A stretch of 64,000 nucleotides of DNA, from contig JAHBVL010000013.1 in the NCBI GenBank assembly GCA_019637585.1, positions 3,403 through 67,402 of the forward strand. The letters run 5' to 3'. Below the pieces are notes generated by a model that was not told where the DNA came from, made no database searches, and saw nothing but the letters and a program-made list of their open reading frames with translations. This DNA comes from Thermomicrobiales bacterium. Its GTDB lineage: Bacteria > Chloroflexota > Chloroflexia > Thermomicrobiales > UBA6265. Within the stretch, counting starts at the first letter, position 1. Each line of letters opens with the position of its first letter. The translations under genes were made by a program, and so were the position numbers. Shown here one piece after another: positions 16,073 to 25,568 of this stretch.

Positions 16073-17440
16073 CTATGACGATCCCAGCTTCGTGAGATAG
16101 GTGGCGAACACCGACCGGGCGTCGGGAAGGAACGAAGGATCGAACCATTCATTGGGCGCGTGATTGCGGCTTCCGGGCAATGAGAAACCCAGCGTCACGG
16201 TGTCGATGCCAAGTTCCTGCCGGAACACCTCGGTGATCGGAACGGTGCCCCCTGAGCGGACAAATCGTGGTTCATGCCCGAAGACCTCGGCAAGCGCTGC
16301 CGCCGCGACCGCCAGAACCGGCGCGTCGGTATCGAGGAGGTAGGGGTTTGCCGATCCCTTGAGCGGATCGACCGTGACCTCGGCAAAGGGAGGGGTGTGA
16401 CGCTCGATATGGCGTTTGAGGAGCTCCATCACCCTCTCCGGCGTCTGGCCGGGAACAAGGCGACAGGTGATCTTGCCGTGAGCCTGGCATGGCGTCACCG
16501 TTTTGGCGCCCTGCCCCTGATACCCGCCCCAGATGCCGTTGAAATCGACGGTCGGCCGGGTCCAGCGGCGCTCGAGCAGCGAGTATCCCGGTTCTCCCCA
16601 GAGACCGAGAACGCCCGCTTCGTGCTGATACCCGCCTTCGTCGACGGGAATGGCCGCGATCGATCCTTTTTCCTTGTCAGTGAGCGGGCGGACATCGTCG
16701 TAGAACCCTTCGACGGCCACCGTCCCATCCGGTTTATGAAAGGTCGCCGCCAGCTGAATCAGCACCTGGACGGCGTTCGGCACCGCCGCCCCGTAGCTCC
16801 CTGAGTGCAGATCGGTCGTGCCGGTGCGAACATCGATCTGACAGCCGGTCAGCCCCTTCAGTCCGACGCAGAGCGATGGTGTTTCCCGTCCCTGCATTCC
16901 TCCGTCGGCCGAAAGCGCGACATCGGCTTTCAGCTGATCCCGCCGTTGCCGAACCACTGCCGGCAGATTTGGGCTGCCGATCTCCTCTTCGCCTTCGAAG
17001 AGAATGAGCAGATTGACTGGCAGCTGTCCCGATGTCTTGGCGATTGCTTCGATCGCCTGGATTAGGGTCAGCATGTTCGCTTTCATATCAGACGAACCGC
17101 GGGCGTAGAGCAACCCGTCGCGCAGCGTCGGTTCGAATGGCGGTGATTCCCAGAGATCGAGTGGTTCGACCGGCTGGACATCGTAGTGACCGTAGAGGAG
17201 GAGGGTCGGTTTGCGCTCATCGGTCACCCAGCGACCGAAGACCACCGGATGGCGTGGTGTGTCGATCAGCTCGAGAAAGGGGACTCCCGCTGCCCGTAGC
17301 CGCCGCCTCACCCATTCCGCCGCTTTGCGCACATCCTCGGCTCGCTCTGGCGCGGTGCTCACACTGGGAATGCGGAGAAAGTCGAGGAGCTCTTCGTCGA
17401 ATCGCTCCTGATTCTGTTCGAGATACGACTGCCAGTTCAC
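16073..17440 (-). CDS. M20-family metallopeptidase (dipeptidase)
   Basis: Zinc peptidase of the ArgE/DapE/ACY1/CPG2 group, 455 residues. Metal and catalytic motifs are in order: LLYGHYDVQPVEPLDLW (His and Asp), ARGSSDMKANML (bridging Asp), EGEEEIGSPN (catalytic Glu-Glu), ALSADGGMQG (Asp) and SRNHAPNEWF (His). A dimerisation domain with TTDLHSGSYGAAVPNA sits in the middle. This set matches cytosolic carnosinase-like dipeptidases. The GTG start at 17440 has GGGGGGAG eight bases before it. It follows the coiled-coil gene by 28 bases and is likely co-transcribed with it. Confidence 0.92.
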   Translation of the reverse strand: MNWQSYLEQNQERFDEELLDFLRIPSVSTAPERAEDVRKAAEWVRRRLRAAGVPFLELIDTPRHPVVFGRWVTDERKPTLLLYGHYDVQPVEPLDLWESPPFEPTLRDGLLYARGSSDMKANMLTLIQAIEAIAKTSGQLPVNLLILFEGEEEIGSPNLPAVVRQRRDQLKADVALSADGGMQGRETPSLCVGLKGLTGCQIDVRTGTTDLHSGSYGAAVPNAVQVLIQLAATFHKPDGTVAVEGFYDDVRPLTDKEKGSIAAIPVDEGGYQHEAGVLGLWGEPGYSLLERRWTRPTVDFNGIWGGYQGQGAKTVTPCQAHGKITCRLVPGQTPERVMELLKRHIERHTPPFAEVTVDPLKGSANPYLLDTDAPVLAVAAAALAEVFGHEPRFVRSGGTVPITEVFRQELGIDTVTLGFSLPGSRNHAPNEWFDPSFLPDARSVFATYLTKLGSS

Positions 17441-17468
17441 GCTTGTCCGCTCCCCCCGATGGCGCCGT

Positions 17469-18251
17469 TCATTCCGACAATTTCACTTCGAGCAATCCCG
17501 GCCGGGACAGAACCACCGCCAGCTCCCTGCCGCCGTCCCAGGCGAGAAGGTCCTCTTTTTGCAGCGCTCGGTCGAGCATCACCTGCAGGCGAAGCACCCC
17601 GGCAGCGAACTCGCGCGGCTCGACGCGGGAGACAAATGAGAGGTCGTCCAGGTATGACTTGAGGCTGAGCGCGGTCGCGGCGTTCGGCACGCCATGCACA
17701 AGGAGCACGAATCTGCCCGGTTCGCTGTCGATGGGGAGATCACGCCCAGTGGAGGATGGAGCCGGTTCCGCAACCAGCGGTTTCTCCTCTTCGGCAGCCT
17801 CTGGCTCGGGAAGGGACACAGGCTCGGTCACCGGGATGACGTTCTCCAGTTCCGGTTCGTCGATGCGTGACGCCAATTCCGGAGTCAACGAATTCGGGAG
17901 CGCCGGAAACGCCACATCGGGATGCAACTCTGCTTCGAGCGCGTCGATGGCGTCGGTCAGTCGCCGGGCCAGTCGCTCCGCGGTGCCTTGCAATGCGGTC
18001 ACGTCGTCGAGCAATCCAGAGTAGAGCGACCTGAACGACTCGACCTGCGCCGCCCGGATCGCCTGGGCGCTCTCGGCGGCTTCCGCCGATTCCCGGGCGG
18101 TTCGCTCTCGCAATTCGATCGCTTCACGGAGGATGGTTCCAGCGTCGCCGACGCTCTTCTGGATCAATTGATCGAAGGATTCGTAGTACGCCAGGCGTTC
18201 GCGCAGTCTGTCGAACTCTGCGTCTGAATGGGCGTCGTGCATATCGGTCAT
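17469..18251 (-). CDS. Hypothetical coiled-coil protein
   Basis: Not recognised. The first 115 residues are rich in heptad-like Glu/Ala/Arg/Leu and predicted to be coiled coil (EAIELRERTARESAEAAESA, ERLARRLTDAIDALEAEL). An acidic Pro/Glu linker follows (about 125-175). A small C-terminal domain (about 180-260) opens FVLLVHGVPNAATALSLKSY and includes VEPREFAAGVLRLQVML. The last part has the look of a small beta-alpha-beta ligand- or protein-binding fold. It could link membrane or cell-division processes, but nothing proves this. Confidence 0.65.
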   Translation of the reverse strand: MTDMHDAHSDAEFDRLRERLAYYESFDQLIQKSVGDAGTILREAIELRERTARESAEAAESAQAIRAAQVESFRSLYSGLLDDVTALQGTAERLARRLTDAIDALEAELHPDVAFPALPNSLTPELASRIDEPELENVIPVTEPVSLPEPEAAEEEKPLVAEPAPSSTGRDLPIDSEPGRFVLLVHGVPNAATALSLKSYLDDLSFVSRVEPREFAAGVLRLQVMLDRALQKEDLLAWDGGRELAVVLSRPGLLEVKLSE

Positions 18252-18372
18252 CGAACCGTTGCTTCGTCAGGATTGGCGGTCCATACAGGTGGACGGCGCG
18301 GAGACAGATTGATCAGCCGTCGGGCAGTGTATCACGGTCAATTTTCACGATCGCCGCTGCGCAATTTTCGTT

Positions 18373-18387
18373 TGACGGATTCCGTCA
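18373..18387. promoter_or_regulatory. 15-bp palindrome directly before metH
   Basis: TGACGGA-T-TCCGTCA is a perfect seven-plus-seven inverted repeat ending seven bases before the first metH ATG. It could be an operator or a small hairpin covering the start region. A TTGACG at 18372 overlaps it, but no -10 element stands at the right distance. Confidence 0.4.
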
Positions 18388-18394
18388 TTTCTTC

Positions 18395-21300
18395 ATGGAC
18401 TCGCCTACAATTGCGGAAATGAACGACTTGCTTTCCCTGGCCCGGGAGCGCGTTGTTGTCTATGACGGCTCGATGGGCGCCACAATCCTCAACATGCAGC
18501 TCACCGCCGAAGACTATGGCGGCAAGGAAGGCTGCAACGAGTTCCTCGTCTTTCACAATCCGTCGATCATCGAGGGGATTCACGCATCCTATCTCGAGCT
18601 CGGCGTGGATGTCATCGAAACCGACACCTTCGGCGGCAGTCAGATCAAGCTGGAGGAGTATGGTCTCGGCGATCAAACCTACGCGCTGAACAGGGCCGCC
18701 GCCGCGCTGGCCAGGAAGGTCGCCGACGCCTATTCGACTCCCGCTCACCCCCGCTTTGTCGCCGGTTCGATCGGTCCCACCGGCTTGCTGCCAGCATCTG
18801 AGGATCCGATGCTGGGACAGCATCGCTTTCGAGAGGTCGTCGACCTCTTCCTCGATCAGGTCAGGGGGCTTGTCGATGGCGGAAGCGACATCCTGATCGT
18901 CGAAACGGTGCAGGACATCCTGGAGCTGAAAGCGGCATTTCACGCCATCCGGCTGGTCAGCGAAGAGCGGGGCAAGGGCATTCCGGTCCATGCGTCCCTG
19001 ACGCTCGATACCTCCGAGCGGATGCTCCTCGGCACCGACATCGCGGCTGGTTTGAGCATCGTGGAGCATCTGGGACCGGACGTCGTCGGACTGAACTGCT
19101 CGACTGGGCCTGAACATATGCGGGAACCGGCTCGCTATCTGGGAGAACACTCGACCAAACCAGTCGCCATCATTCCCAATGCCGGAATTCCGGTCAATGT
19201 GAATGGTCTGGCCGTTTTTCCGCTCGAACCTGAGCCGATGGCCAGGCAGCTGCGCGAGATGGTCGAGAACTTTCAGGTCGGCATCGTTGGCGGTTGTTGC
19301 GGCACCACGCCCGATCACCTGCGCGAGCTTCTGAGGGAGATCGCATCCCGGCCGGTCACGGTCCGGCCAACGGCTCCGCGACGTCAGATCGCGTCGATGA
19401 TCCGCGCGACCGACATGATGCAGGAACCGGCGCCGATGATCGTTGGCGAACGCCTGAATGCCCAGGGCTCCCGCAAGGTCAAGCGTTTGGTGCTCGCTGA
19501 TGACTACGACGGGCTGCTCGAAGTCGCCCGGATGCAGGTCGACGAAGGCGCCCATGCCCTCGATGTCTGCATGGCCCTGACTGAGCGTGCGGACGAGCGG
19601 GAGATCATGCGTCAGTTGGTCAAAAAGCTGGCGCTCAGCGTGGAAGTGCCGCTGGTCATCGACTCCACCGAACCCGATGTGATCCAGGATGCGCTGGAGC
19701 AGTATCCGGGCCGGGCGATTGTCAACTCGATCAACATGGAAAACGGCAGAACCCGGATCGAATCGGTCATGCCACTGGTCATGGCCCACGGTGCGGCTGT
19801 GGTTGCACTGACCATCGATCAGGTTGGTATGGCCAAGACGGCCGGGCGAAAGGTCGAGGTCGCCAGGGCGATTCACGACATCGTGACGACACAGTATGGC
19901 CTGCCACCCGAGGATCTCATCTTCGACGCACTGACATTCACCCTGGCCACCGGCGATCCCGAGTTCGCCAATTCCGCCGTCGAAACGATCGAGGGGATTC
20001 GCCAGATCGAATCCGAGCTGCCGGGGGTGTTGACGATCCTGGGCGTTTCCAATGTGTCGTTCGGTCTCTCTCCCGCGGGCCGCCGGGTTCTGAACGCGGT
20101 TTTCCTCTATCACGCGGTGCGAGCGGGGCTGGATATGGCCATCATCCATCCCAGCCATGTCCTGCCCTTTTCGGAGATCCCCGCGCAGGAACGGGATTTC
20201 GCTGAGGATCTCGTTTTCAACCGCCGGCCGGACGCGCTCCAGCGCTTCATCGAGTTTTTCGAGGGGCGAGAAGAAACAGTCGCGGCAACCGGGCCAGATC
20301 CTATGGCCGAGCTGCCGGTCAGGGAGCGACTGCACTACCGGATCCTTCATCGAAAGAAAGAAGGGGTCGAAGGAGATATCGACCAGGCGATCGCCGACTC
20401 AGGCGACGCGGTCGAAGTGCTGAACAATGTGCTCTTGCCAGCGATGAAAGAGGTCGGCGACAAGTTCGGCGCCGGCGAGCTGATTCTGCCCTTCGTCCTC
20501 CAGTCGGCCGAGGTGATGAAGCGTGCGGTGTCGAGGCTGGAAACCTACCTCGAGCGCCAGGAGGGCGTATCCAAGGGGATCGTCGTGCTGGCCACCGTCT
20601 ATGGCGACGTCCACGATATCGGCAAGAACCTGGTCAACACCATTCTGACCAACAATGGCTACACCGTGCACGACCTGGGCAAACAGGTGCCGGTGACCAC
20701 GATTATCGAGAAAGCGGTCGAGGTCCACGCATCGGCCATCGGACTGTCGGCTTTGCTCGTCTCGACCAGCAAGCAGATGCCGCTCTGCGTTGAAGAGCTG
20801 CGGCACCGCGATCTTGGATTTCCCGTGATGATTGGCGGCGCCGCCATCAACCGACCCTATGCCCACCGGACGCTCTACGCCGGCGGCGAGACGCCATACG
20901 AATCAGGCGTCTTCTACGCGCGCGATGCCTTCGAAGGTTTGTCGATCATGGACCAGCTCATCGATCCAGGGCAGCGATCGACGCTGGTGGCCGAAACGTT
21001 CGCGGCCGCCGAAACGGCGCTGAAGAAAGGGGTGCGCGACTCCTTCAAAGCGCCAGTCGAGGCATCCGAAGTCGTCCGCTCGTCTGTGCCACAGGTGGAA
21101 CCGCGGTCGCCGCCATTTTGGGGTGTTCGTCAGCTCGACGACATTCCGCTGGCCGACGTCTGGCCCCACCTCGATCTGAAAACACTCTTCCGCCTTCACT
21201 GGGGAGGAAAAGGGTTGAAGGACGAGGAATGGGTCCGGATGCTGCGCGAGGAATTCAATCCCCGGTTGGCCCAGATGAAAGAGGACGCCGAACGAACCGG

Positions 21301-21871
21301 CTGGCTCGAACCCCGGGTGCGGTATGGGTACTTCCCGGCGAATGGGGATGGAAACGATCTGGTCATTTTCGATCCGTCGGATTCGGCTGCGGAGCTGGCG
21401 CGGTTCAACTTCCCGCGCCAACCCGCCCGGGAGCGGCTCTGCCTGGCGGACTACTTTCTGCCGATCGAAACAGGCAAGCGCGACGTGGCTGTGCTGCAGC
21501 TCGTCACGCAAGGAGCCAAGGCCACACAACGCACGGAGTCGTTGCAGGCGGCCAGCGAGTATTCCGAAGCGTTCTTCAGCCATGGGTTGAGCGTCCAGAG
21601 CGCTGAAGGGCTCGCTGAGCTCATCCACCAGCGGGTCCGATCGGAGCTCGGCATCGGACCGGAAACCGGCAAGCGCTATTCCTGGGGCTATCCCGCCTGT
21701 CCGGACCTCTCACAGCATGCGATCGTCGACCAACTCCTGGGAAGCGCGCTGATCGGTGTGTCGATCACCGACGGCTTCCAGTTCGACCCGGAGCAGACCA
21801 CGGCCGCGCTCGTCGTGCACCACCCCGACGCGAAGTACTACGCTCTGGCCCGAACGGGCGGCGAGGAGTAG
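18395..21871 (+). CDS. metH: Cobalamin-dependent methionine synthase
   Basis: Transfers a methyl group from methyltetrahydrofolate via cobalamin to homocysteine. All four modules of the 1158-residue protein are present. The homocysteine domain (about 1-315) has its zinc cysteines in GLNCSTGPE and GGCCGTTPD. The pterin domain (about 340-600) contains IVGERLNAQGS and PLVIDSTEPDV. The cap and cobalamin domain (about 650-870) has the lower-ligand motif D738-x-H740-x2-G in GDVHDIGKNLVN. The AdoMet reactivation domain (about 900-1158) includes RYSWGYPACPDLSQH. ATG 18419 is another possible start. No cobalamin riboswitch is visible in the 143-base gap upstream, only a palindrome. Confidence 0.97.
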   Translation: MDSPTIAEMNDLLSLARERVVVYDGSMGATILNMQLTAEDYGGKEGCNEFLVFHNPSIIEGIHASYLELGVDVIETDTFGGSQIKLEEYGLGDQTYALNRAAAALARKVADAYSTPAHPRFVAGSIGPTGLLPASEDPMLGQHRFREVVDLFLDQVRGLVDGGSDILIVETVQDILELKAAFHAIRLVSEERGKGIPVHASLTLDTSERMLLGTDIAAGLSIVEHLGPDVVGLNCSTGPEHMREPARYLGEHSTKPVAIIPNAGIPVNVNGLAVFPLEPEPMARQLREMVENFQVGIVGGCCGTTPDHLRELLREIASRPVTVRPTAPRRQIASMIRATDMMQEPAPMIVGERLNAQGSRKVKRLVLADDYDGLLEVARMQVDEGAHALDVCMALTERADEREIMRQLVKKLALSVEVPLVIDSTEPDVIQDALEQYPGRAIVNSINMENGRTRIESVMPLVMAHGAAVVALTIDQVGMAKTAGRKVEVARAIHDIVTTQYGLPPEDLIFDALTFTLATGDPEFANSAVETIEGIRQIESELPGVLTILGVSNVSFGLSPAGRRVLNAVFLYHAVRAGLDMAIIHPSHVLPFSEIPAQERDFAEDLVFNRRPDALQRFIEFFEGREETVAATGPDPMAELPVRERLHYRILHRKKEGVEGDIDQAIADSGDAVEVLNNVLLPAMKEVGDKFGAGELILPFVLQSAEVMKRAVSRLETYLERQEGVSKGIVVLATVYGDVHDIGKNLVNTILTNNGYTVHDLGKQVPVTTIIEKAVEVHASAIGLSALLVSTSKQMPLCVEELRHRDLGFPVMIGGAAINRPYAHRTLYAGGETPYESGVFYARDAFEGLSIMDQLIDPGQRSTLVAETFAAAETALKKGVRDSFKAPVEASEVVRSSVPQVEPRSPPFWGVRQLDDIPLADVWPHLDLKTLFRLHWGGKGLKDEEWVRMLREEFNPRLAQMKEDAERTGWLEPRVRYGYFPANGDGNDLVIFDPSDSAAELARFNFPRQPARERLCLADYFLPIETGKRDVAVLQLVTQGAKATQRTESLQAASEYSEAFFSHGLSVQSAEGLAELIHQRVRSELGIGPETGKRYSWGYPACPDLSQHAIVDQLLGSALIGVSITDGFQFDPEQTTAALVVHHPDAKYYALARTGGEE

Positions 21872-21874
21872 AAA

Positions 21875-23050
21875 ATGCTGGAGGGGAAGATCTTCCTTCG
21901 ACGGTCAGACAACTCCCTTGTTGCGCTGTCGGAACAACCCTATGAAGCTGAAGAGCTTCTTCAGCATCTCCTCGCAGAGCACCCAGATCTACTGGCGGGG
22001 GATCAGATCGATGCCGAAGCCCCGCGCAAGTGGCTCTTCGTGGGAAGAGAGATCGGGATTCCCGGTCAGTCAGAAGGGGGAGACTGGTGGTCTCTCGACC
22101 ATTTGTTTTTGGACCAGGATGTTATTCCAACCTTCGTCGAGGTCAAGCGGAGCGCTGATACGCGATCACGGCGTGAAGTCGTAACGCAGATGCTGGACTA
22201 TGCTGCCAACGCCACCGAGTACTGGCCAGTATCGAGAATGCGTGAGGACCATGCCAAACTCTGTGAAGCGGCGGGCGTGGACCCTGAGGATCACTTCGCC
22301 CAAGTGTTTGGACCTGGCATTGAGAACGGTACCGAAGAATACTGGCGGCAGGCGGAGCGCAATCTGCGCGAGGGACGGATACGGCTTCTTTTTGTAGCCG
22401 ACCGTATCCCGGTCTCATTGCGCCGCATCATCGAGTTCCTCAACCACCAAATGGATCCGGCGGAAGTGCTTGCCCTTGAAGTGCGGCAGTTCGTTGGAGC
22501 CGCCGGAGGAGAAGGGCTCCAAACGCTCGTTCCGCGAGTTATTGGCCAAAGCGAATCCCTTCGCAAATCCTCGGCGGGTGTCGCGTTGCGTCGGAAGAGG
22601 CTCCCAGAGATCTCCGCGGAAGAGATTGTGAGTCGATTCCCGGAAGCTGCTCGGGACGTGATTGTCTCGCTCCTGAGGAAGTCCAGAGACCTAGGATGGT
22701 CGGTAAGGACGAAGGCGCACACATCAACACAGAACGTCGAACTGGGAGTTACACAGGAGACAACGGCCTTCGCGGCCGGTAGCGATGGGTACTTCTGGAG
22801 TTATCTCAAGGATCCAATGACAGTCGGAAGACTCTCGGTCGAGGAGAGGGCCGCGTACTATTCGCTGATTCGCGAAATCGATCCGACCCGATCTCCCGAG
22901 TCGAAGGGGAGCGTCGGAGTGAGAGTTCAGAATCTGACATCTCCCGAGAGCCATCAGCGACTGCTCGCTCTATTTGAGATGGCGGTCGGTGCCTCTGAGC
23001 GAATGAGCTCTGGGGATCAGCGCGAGGCAGTTCGGCGCAGCACCGAGTAA
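21875..23050 (+). CDS. PD-(D/E)xK nuclease-like protein of unknown role
   Basis: The N-terminal half resembles NucS/DUF91-type nuclease folds. It has D75 in WSLDHLFLD, then E89-x-K91 in IPTFVEVKRS, then QMLDYAANA. This spacing fits a PD-(D/E)xK active site. The second half (about 200-391) is unassigned, with Arg/Lys-rich stretches and a region with SDGYFWSYLKDPMTVG. Homologues are scattered hypothetical proteins, and a DNA-defence or repair role is conceivable but unproven. It starts three bases after metH, and its last 34 bases overlap the end of the opposing deacetylase gene. Codon use looks less GC-biased than in metH or metG, which hints at transfer. Confidence 0.65.
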   Translation: MLEGKIFLRRSDNSLVALSEQPYEAEELLQHLLAEHPDLLAGDQIDAEAPRKWLFVGREIGIPGQSEGGDWWSLDHLFLDQDVIPTFVEVKRSADTRSRREVVTQMLDYAANATEYWPVSRMREDHAKLCEAAGVDPEDHFAQVFGPGIENGTEEYWRQAERNLREGRIRLLFVADRIPVSLRRIIEFLNHQMDPAEVLALEVRQFVGAAGGEGLQTLVPRVIGQSESLRKSSAGVALRRKRLPEISAEEIVSRFPEAARDVIVSLLRKSRDLGWSVRTKAHTSTQNVELGVTQETTAFAAGSDGYFWSYLKDPMTVGRLSVEERAAYYSLIREIDPTRSPESKGSVGVRVQNLTSPESHQRLLALFEMAVGASERMSSGDQREAVRRSTE

Positions 23051-23865
23051 TCGATCAGGACGACCCCTTCCTCATTGATGATTCGGCATGCGGCGTCGGA
23101 GATGACGAAGTCGAGATCCGTTTGCCGAACGCGCCAGCCGTCTGGTTCGAGCGCTTTTCCTTCGTCATCGCCAAGACCCGGGTGGACCGCCCATTCGGAC
23201 AGACCGGACGGCAATTGCCTTAGCATCTGCTCGAGTATCTGCTGCTTACCTTCGATCGGTATCCCATAACTGTCGAGTACAGATCGGTCGACCGCTGGGA
23301 GTCCTTTCTGCACCACGAAAGCCGCATGTTTCTGTGTGTGCGTTCGGACGGCCAATCCGTACTCCCTGGCAAGCGAAACAGTGAGCTGGAAGATGTCCTC
23401 GCGCCCGCCGTCGTAGAGGCAATGCCAATCGAGATGCTCTGGTCGGAGGCCGATGGCCAGAACTCCATTGATCTGCGCCCGAAACTCAAGCTCGACGTCC
23501 TCGATTGTCGCCTGGCCGAGAAGGGTGGACGATTGGGAGTTCCGGAAAAAGTAGCCTTCGTCGTCCAGCAACGATCTCACCTTGTCGCGAGACGCTCTCG
23601 GTCCCCAGCGCATCGAATCATGCTCGCTGACGATCGTCAGGTGAATTCCAAACGGCAGCGCAGGATTCTCCCGCAGCAACCGCACAGCATGGGGAGCCCA
23701 CGGACAGGGAAGCATCAGGCTGGTCGAGGTGAGGATCCCCTCCCGGAAGGCGCGAACTGTCGCCACATTTCCCTGATGACTCATGCCGAAATCATCGGCA
23801 TTCACGATCAGAAGGCGGGCATCGGCCGAATAGCCTAGGAGCTCATTCGTCTTCGCTGTGGACAT
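23017..23865 (-). CDS. ChbG/HpnK (YdjC)-family carbohydrate deacetylase
   Basis: A 282-residue protein of the YdjC fold, which removes acetyl groups from N-acetylated sugars. Motifs are LLIVNADDFGMSHQGN (metal-binding Asp-Asp), PFGIHLTIVSEHD (His) and RPEHLDWHCLYDG (Asp-x-His). The order and spacing match the family. The start at ATG 23865 has GGAGGG about six bases upstream; the frame could extend nine codons further. Its 3' end overlaps the nuclease-like gene tail to tail. The gene is divergent from metG, with an 85-base gap for both promoters. Confidence 0.85.
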   Translation of the reverse strand: MSTAKTNELLGYSADARLLIVNADDFGMSHQGNVATVRAFREGILTSTSLMLPCPWAPHAVRLLRENPALPFGIHLTIVSEHDSMRWGPRASRDKVRSLLDDEGYFFRNSQSSTLLGQATIEDVELEFRAQINGVLAIGLRPEHLDWHCLYDGGREDIFQLTVSLAREYGLAVRTHTQKHAAFVVQKGLPAVDRSVLDSYGIPIEGKQQILEQMLRQLPSGLSEWAVHPGLGDDEGKALEPDGWRVRQTDLDFVISDAACRIINEEGVVLIDYSVLRRTASR

Positions 23866-23950
23866 GGAGGCCCTCCATTGCAAGAGAATCAAGGAACATT
23901 GTCGCCCATGTGAGCGGCTCGGTCCTGAGGATGCGTTACCATGACCGGCG

Positions 23951-25540
23951 GTGAAATCGACGTTGTCTATGCCACAGAAAGGCCCAGCCCGGTTGTCTAC
24001 GCAGAGCTTCTACATTACGACGGCTATCGACTATCCCAACGGTGAACCCCACATCGGGCATTCGCTGGAAAAGATCGCCGCCGACGTCGTCGCCCGGTAT
24101 CACCGGCTCCTGGGAGACGACACTGCGTTCTGCATGGGCCTGGATGAAAACAGCCAGCACATTCTGCGATCGGCAGCGGCTAACGACGTATCCCCCAAGG
24201 CGTGGACCGACCGGATGGAAGTGGCCTTCCTCAAGGCGTGGGACGCGCTCGATATCAGCGTCGACTCCTGGACGCGAACCACCGAGCCCCGGCACTTTCG
24301 CGCTTCCACCGAGCTCTTCGAACGCGCTCAGCGCAACGGCGACATCTACAAGTCGGCGTATGCCGGATGGTACTGCCCGAACTGCAACAACTACTACACC
24401 GAAGCTGAGCTCGTCGATGGGCGTTGCCCGAACCATCCCACCATCGAGCCCGACTGGCTGGAAGAAGAGAATTACTTCTTCGCGCTGAGCAACTACACCG
24501 AGATTCTCAAAGAGCATTTCCGGGCCAATCCCGACTTCATCACCCCCGATGTCTGGCGACCAGAAATGGAAGGGTTGCTGGCCAGCGGCTTGAAGGATTT
24601 CTCCGTGTCCCGGCAGGTGCGGGAGGGACAGGAAGCCTGGGGCATCCCGGTGCCCGGCGATCCGTCACACGTCATGTATGTCTGGTTCGACGCATTGACG
24701 ACTTACCTGACCGCCATCGGGTTCCCCGACGATGCGGAGCGGTTCGACACCTACTGGCCGGCCGATTCACAGGTCATCGGCAAGGACATCACCCGGTTTC
24801 ACTGTCTGTACTGGCCGGCAATGCTGTTGTCGGCCGGGTTGCCGTTGCCTCGCCGGATCGTGGTGCATGGTTTCATGACCCTGGAGGGGAAGCGCATCTC
24901 CAAAACAACCGGCAATTCGATCGATCCGGTCGAGCTGGTGGAGGAGTTCGGGGCGGATCCGATTCGCTACTACCTGATGCGCGAGGTGTCGCTCGCGTCG
25001 GACGGCGATTTTTCGCGGGTGAACCTGATTCACCGGTACAACAACGACCTGGGCAACGATCTTGGCAACCTCCTCAATCGTGTGGTGTCGATGATCGGTC
25101 GATACCGGCAGGGAACGGTGCCCGCGCGGGGCGAAGCAGGAGAGCTGGAGCGGGATCTGGAATCGGTCGCCGGCGAGAGCATCAGCCACGGCCGGCGACT
25201 GATCGAGGTCTGGGATCTCGATGATGCGCTCACGGCGATCTGGCAGCTGGTGAGACGGACGAATCAGTATCTGGAGGAACGCCAGCCCTGGAAGCTGGCC
25301 AAGGATCCGGAACGAGCAGCAGAGCTCGACACCACCCTCTGGTCAGCGGCCGAAGGGACCCGTCTGGCTGGGTTGATGCTGGCGCCGTTCGTTCCGGCGA
25401 CCGCGGACCGGATCATGGGTCAGCTGGGGCTAACGGCGATCGAGCATGGCGATCTGGTGAAGCTGGGTCAGTGGGGGGCGGTCGAGTTTGGATCGGTTGC
25501 CGCCCCGGAGCCGCTCTTTCCGCGAATTGAGGTTGAGTAG
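23951..25540 (+). CDS. metG: Methionyl-tRNA synthetase
   Basis: Class I aminoacyl-tRNA synthetase charging tRNA-Met. It has the HIGH motif at residues 34-37 (NGEPHIGHS), a single zinc knuckle (WYCPNCNNYY ... GRCPNHP), conserved VWFDALTTYL and GKDITRFHCLYWPA, and the KMSKS equivalent RISKTTGN. The anticodon-binding helical domain ends at residue 529, and there is no C-terminal tRNA-binding (EMAP) domain. This short form is usual for many bacteria. The start is uncertain: GTG 23951, ATG 23969 and TTG 23993 all keep the catalytic domain, and none has a strong ribosome site. Confidence 0.96.
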   Translation: MKSTLSMPQKGPARLSTQSFYITTAIDYPNGEPHIGHSLEKIAADVVARYHRLLGDDTAFCMGLDENSQHILRSAAANDVSPKAWTDRMEVAFLKAWDALDISVDSWTRTTEPRHFRASTELFERAQRNGDIYKSAYAGWYCPNCNNYYTEAELVDGRCPNHPTIEPDWLEEENYFFALSNYTEILKEHFRANPDFITPDVWRPEMEGLLASGLKDFSVSRQVREGQEAWGIPVPGDPSHVMYVWFDALTTYLTAIGFPDDAERFDTYWPADSQVIGKDITRFHCLYWPAMLLSAGLPLPRRIVVHGFMTLEGKRISKTTGNSIDPVELVEEFGADPIRYYLMREVSLASDGDFSRVNLIHRYNNDLGNDLGNLLNRVVSMIGRYRQGTVPARGEAGELERDLESVAGESISHGRRLIEVWDLDDALTAIWQLVRRTNQYLEERQPWKLAKDPERAAELDTTLWSAAEGTRLAGLMLAPFVPATADRIMGQLGLTAIEHGDLVKLGQWGAVEFGSVAAPEPLFPRIEVE

Positions 25541-25541
25541 G

Positions 25542-25568
25542 GCTTCACTGCCTATCTGGCAGTGAAGC
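25542..25568. terminator. Bidirectional terminator hairpin after metG
   Basis: GCTTCACTGCC (25542-25552), TATCT loop, GGCAGTGAAGC (25558-25568): an eleven-base-pair perfect stem starting two bases after the metG stop. CGCTTTTCTC follows a few bases later. The stop of the opposing DUF1778-like frame lies inside the stem. Confidence 0.75.

Noticed and set aside
18252-18394. Cobalamin or SAM riboswitch before metH
   Set aside because: The 143-base gap lacks a recognisable B12-box or SAM-box core; only a palindrome is visible.
18338-20350. 670-residue open frame on the minus strand
   Set aside because: It lies entirely opposite metH, has no family features and is a shadow produced by high GC codon use.
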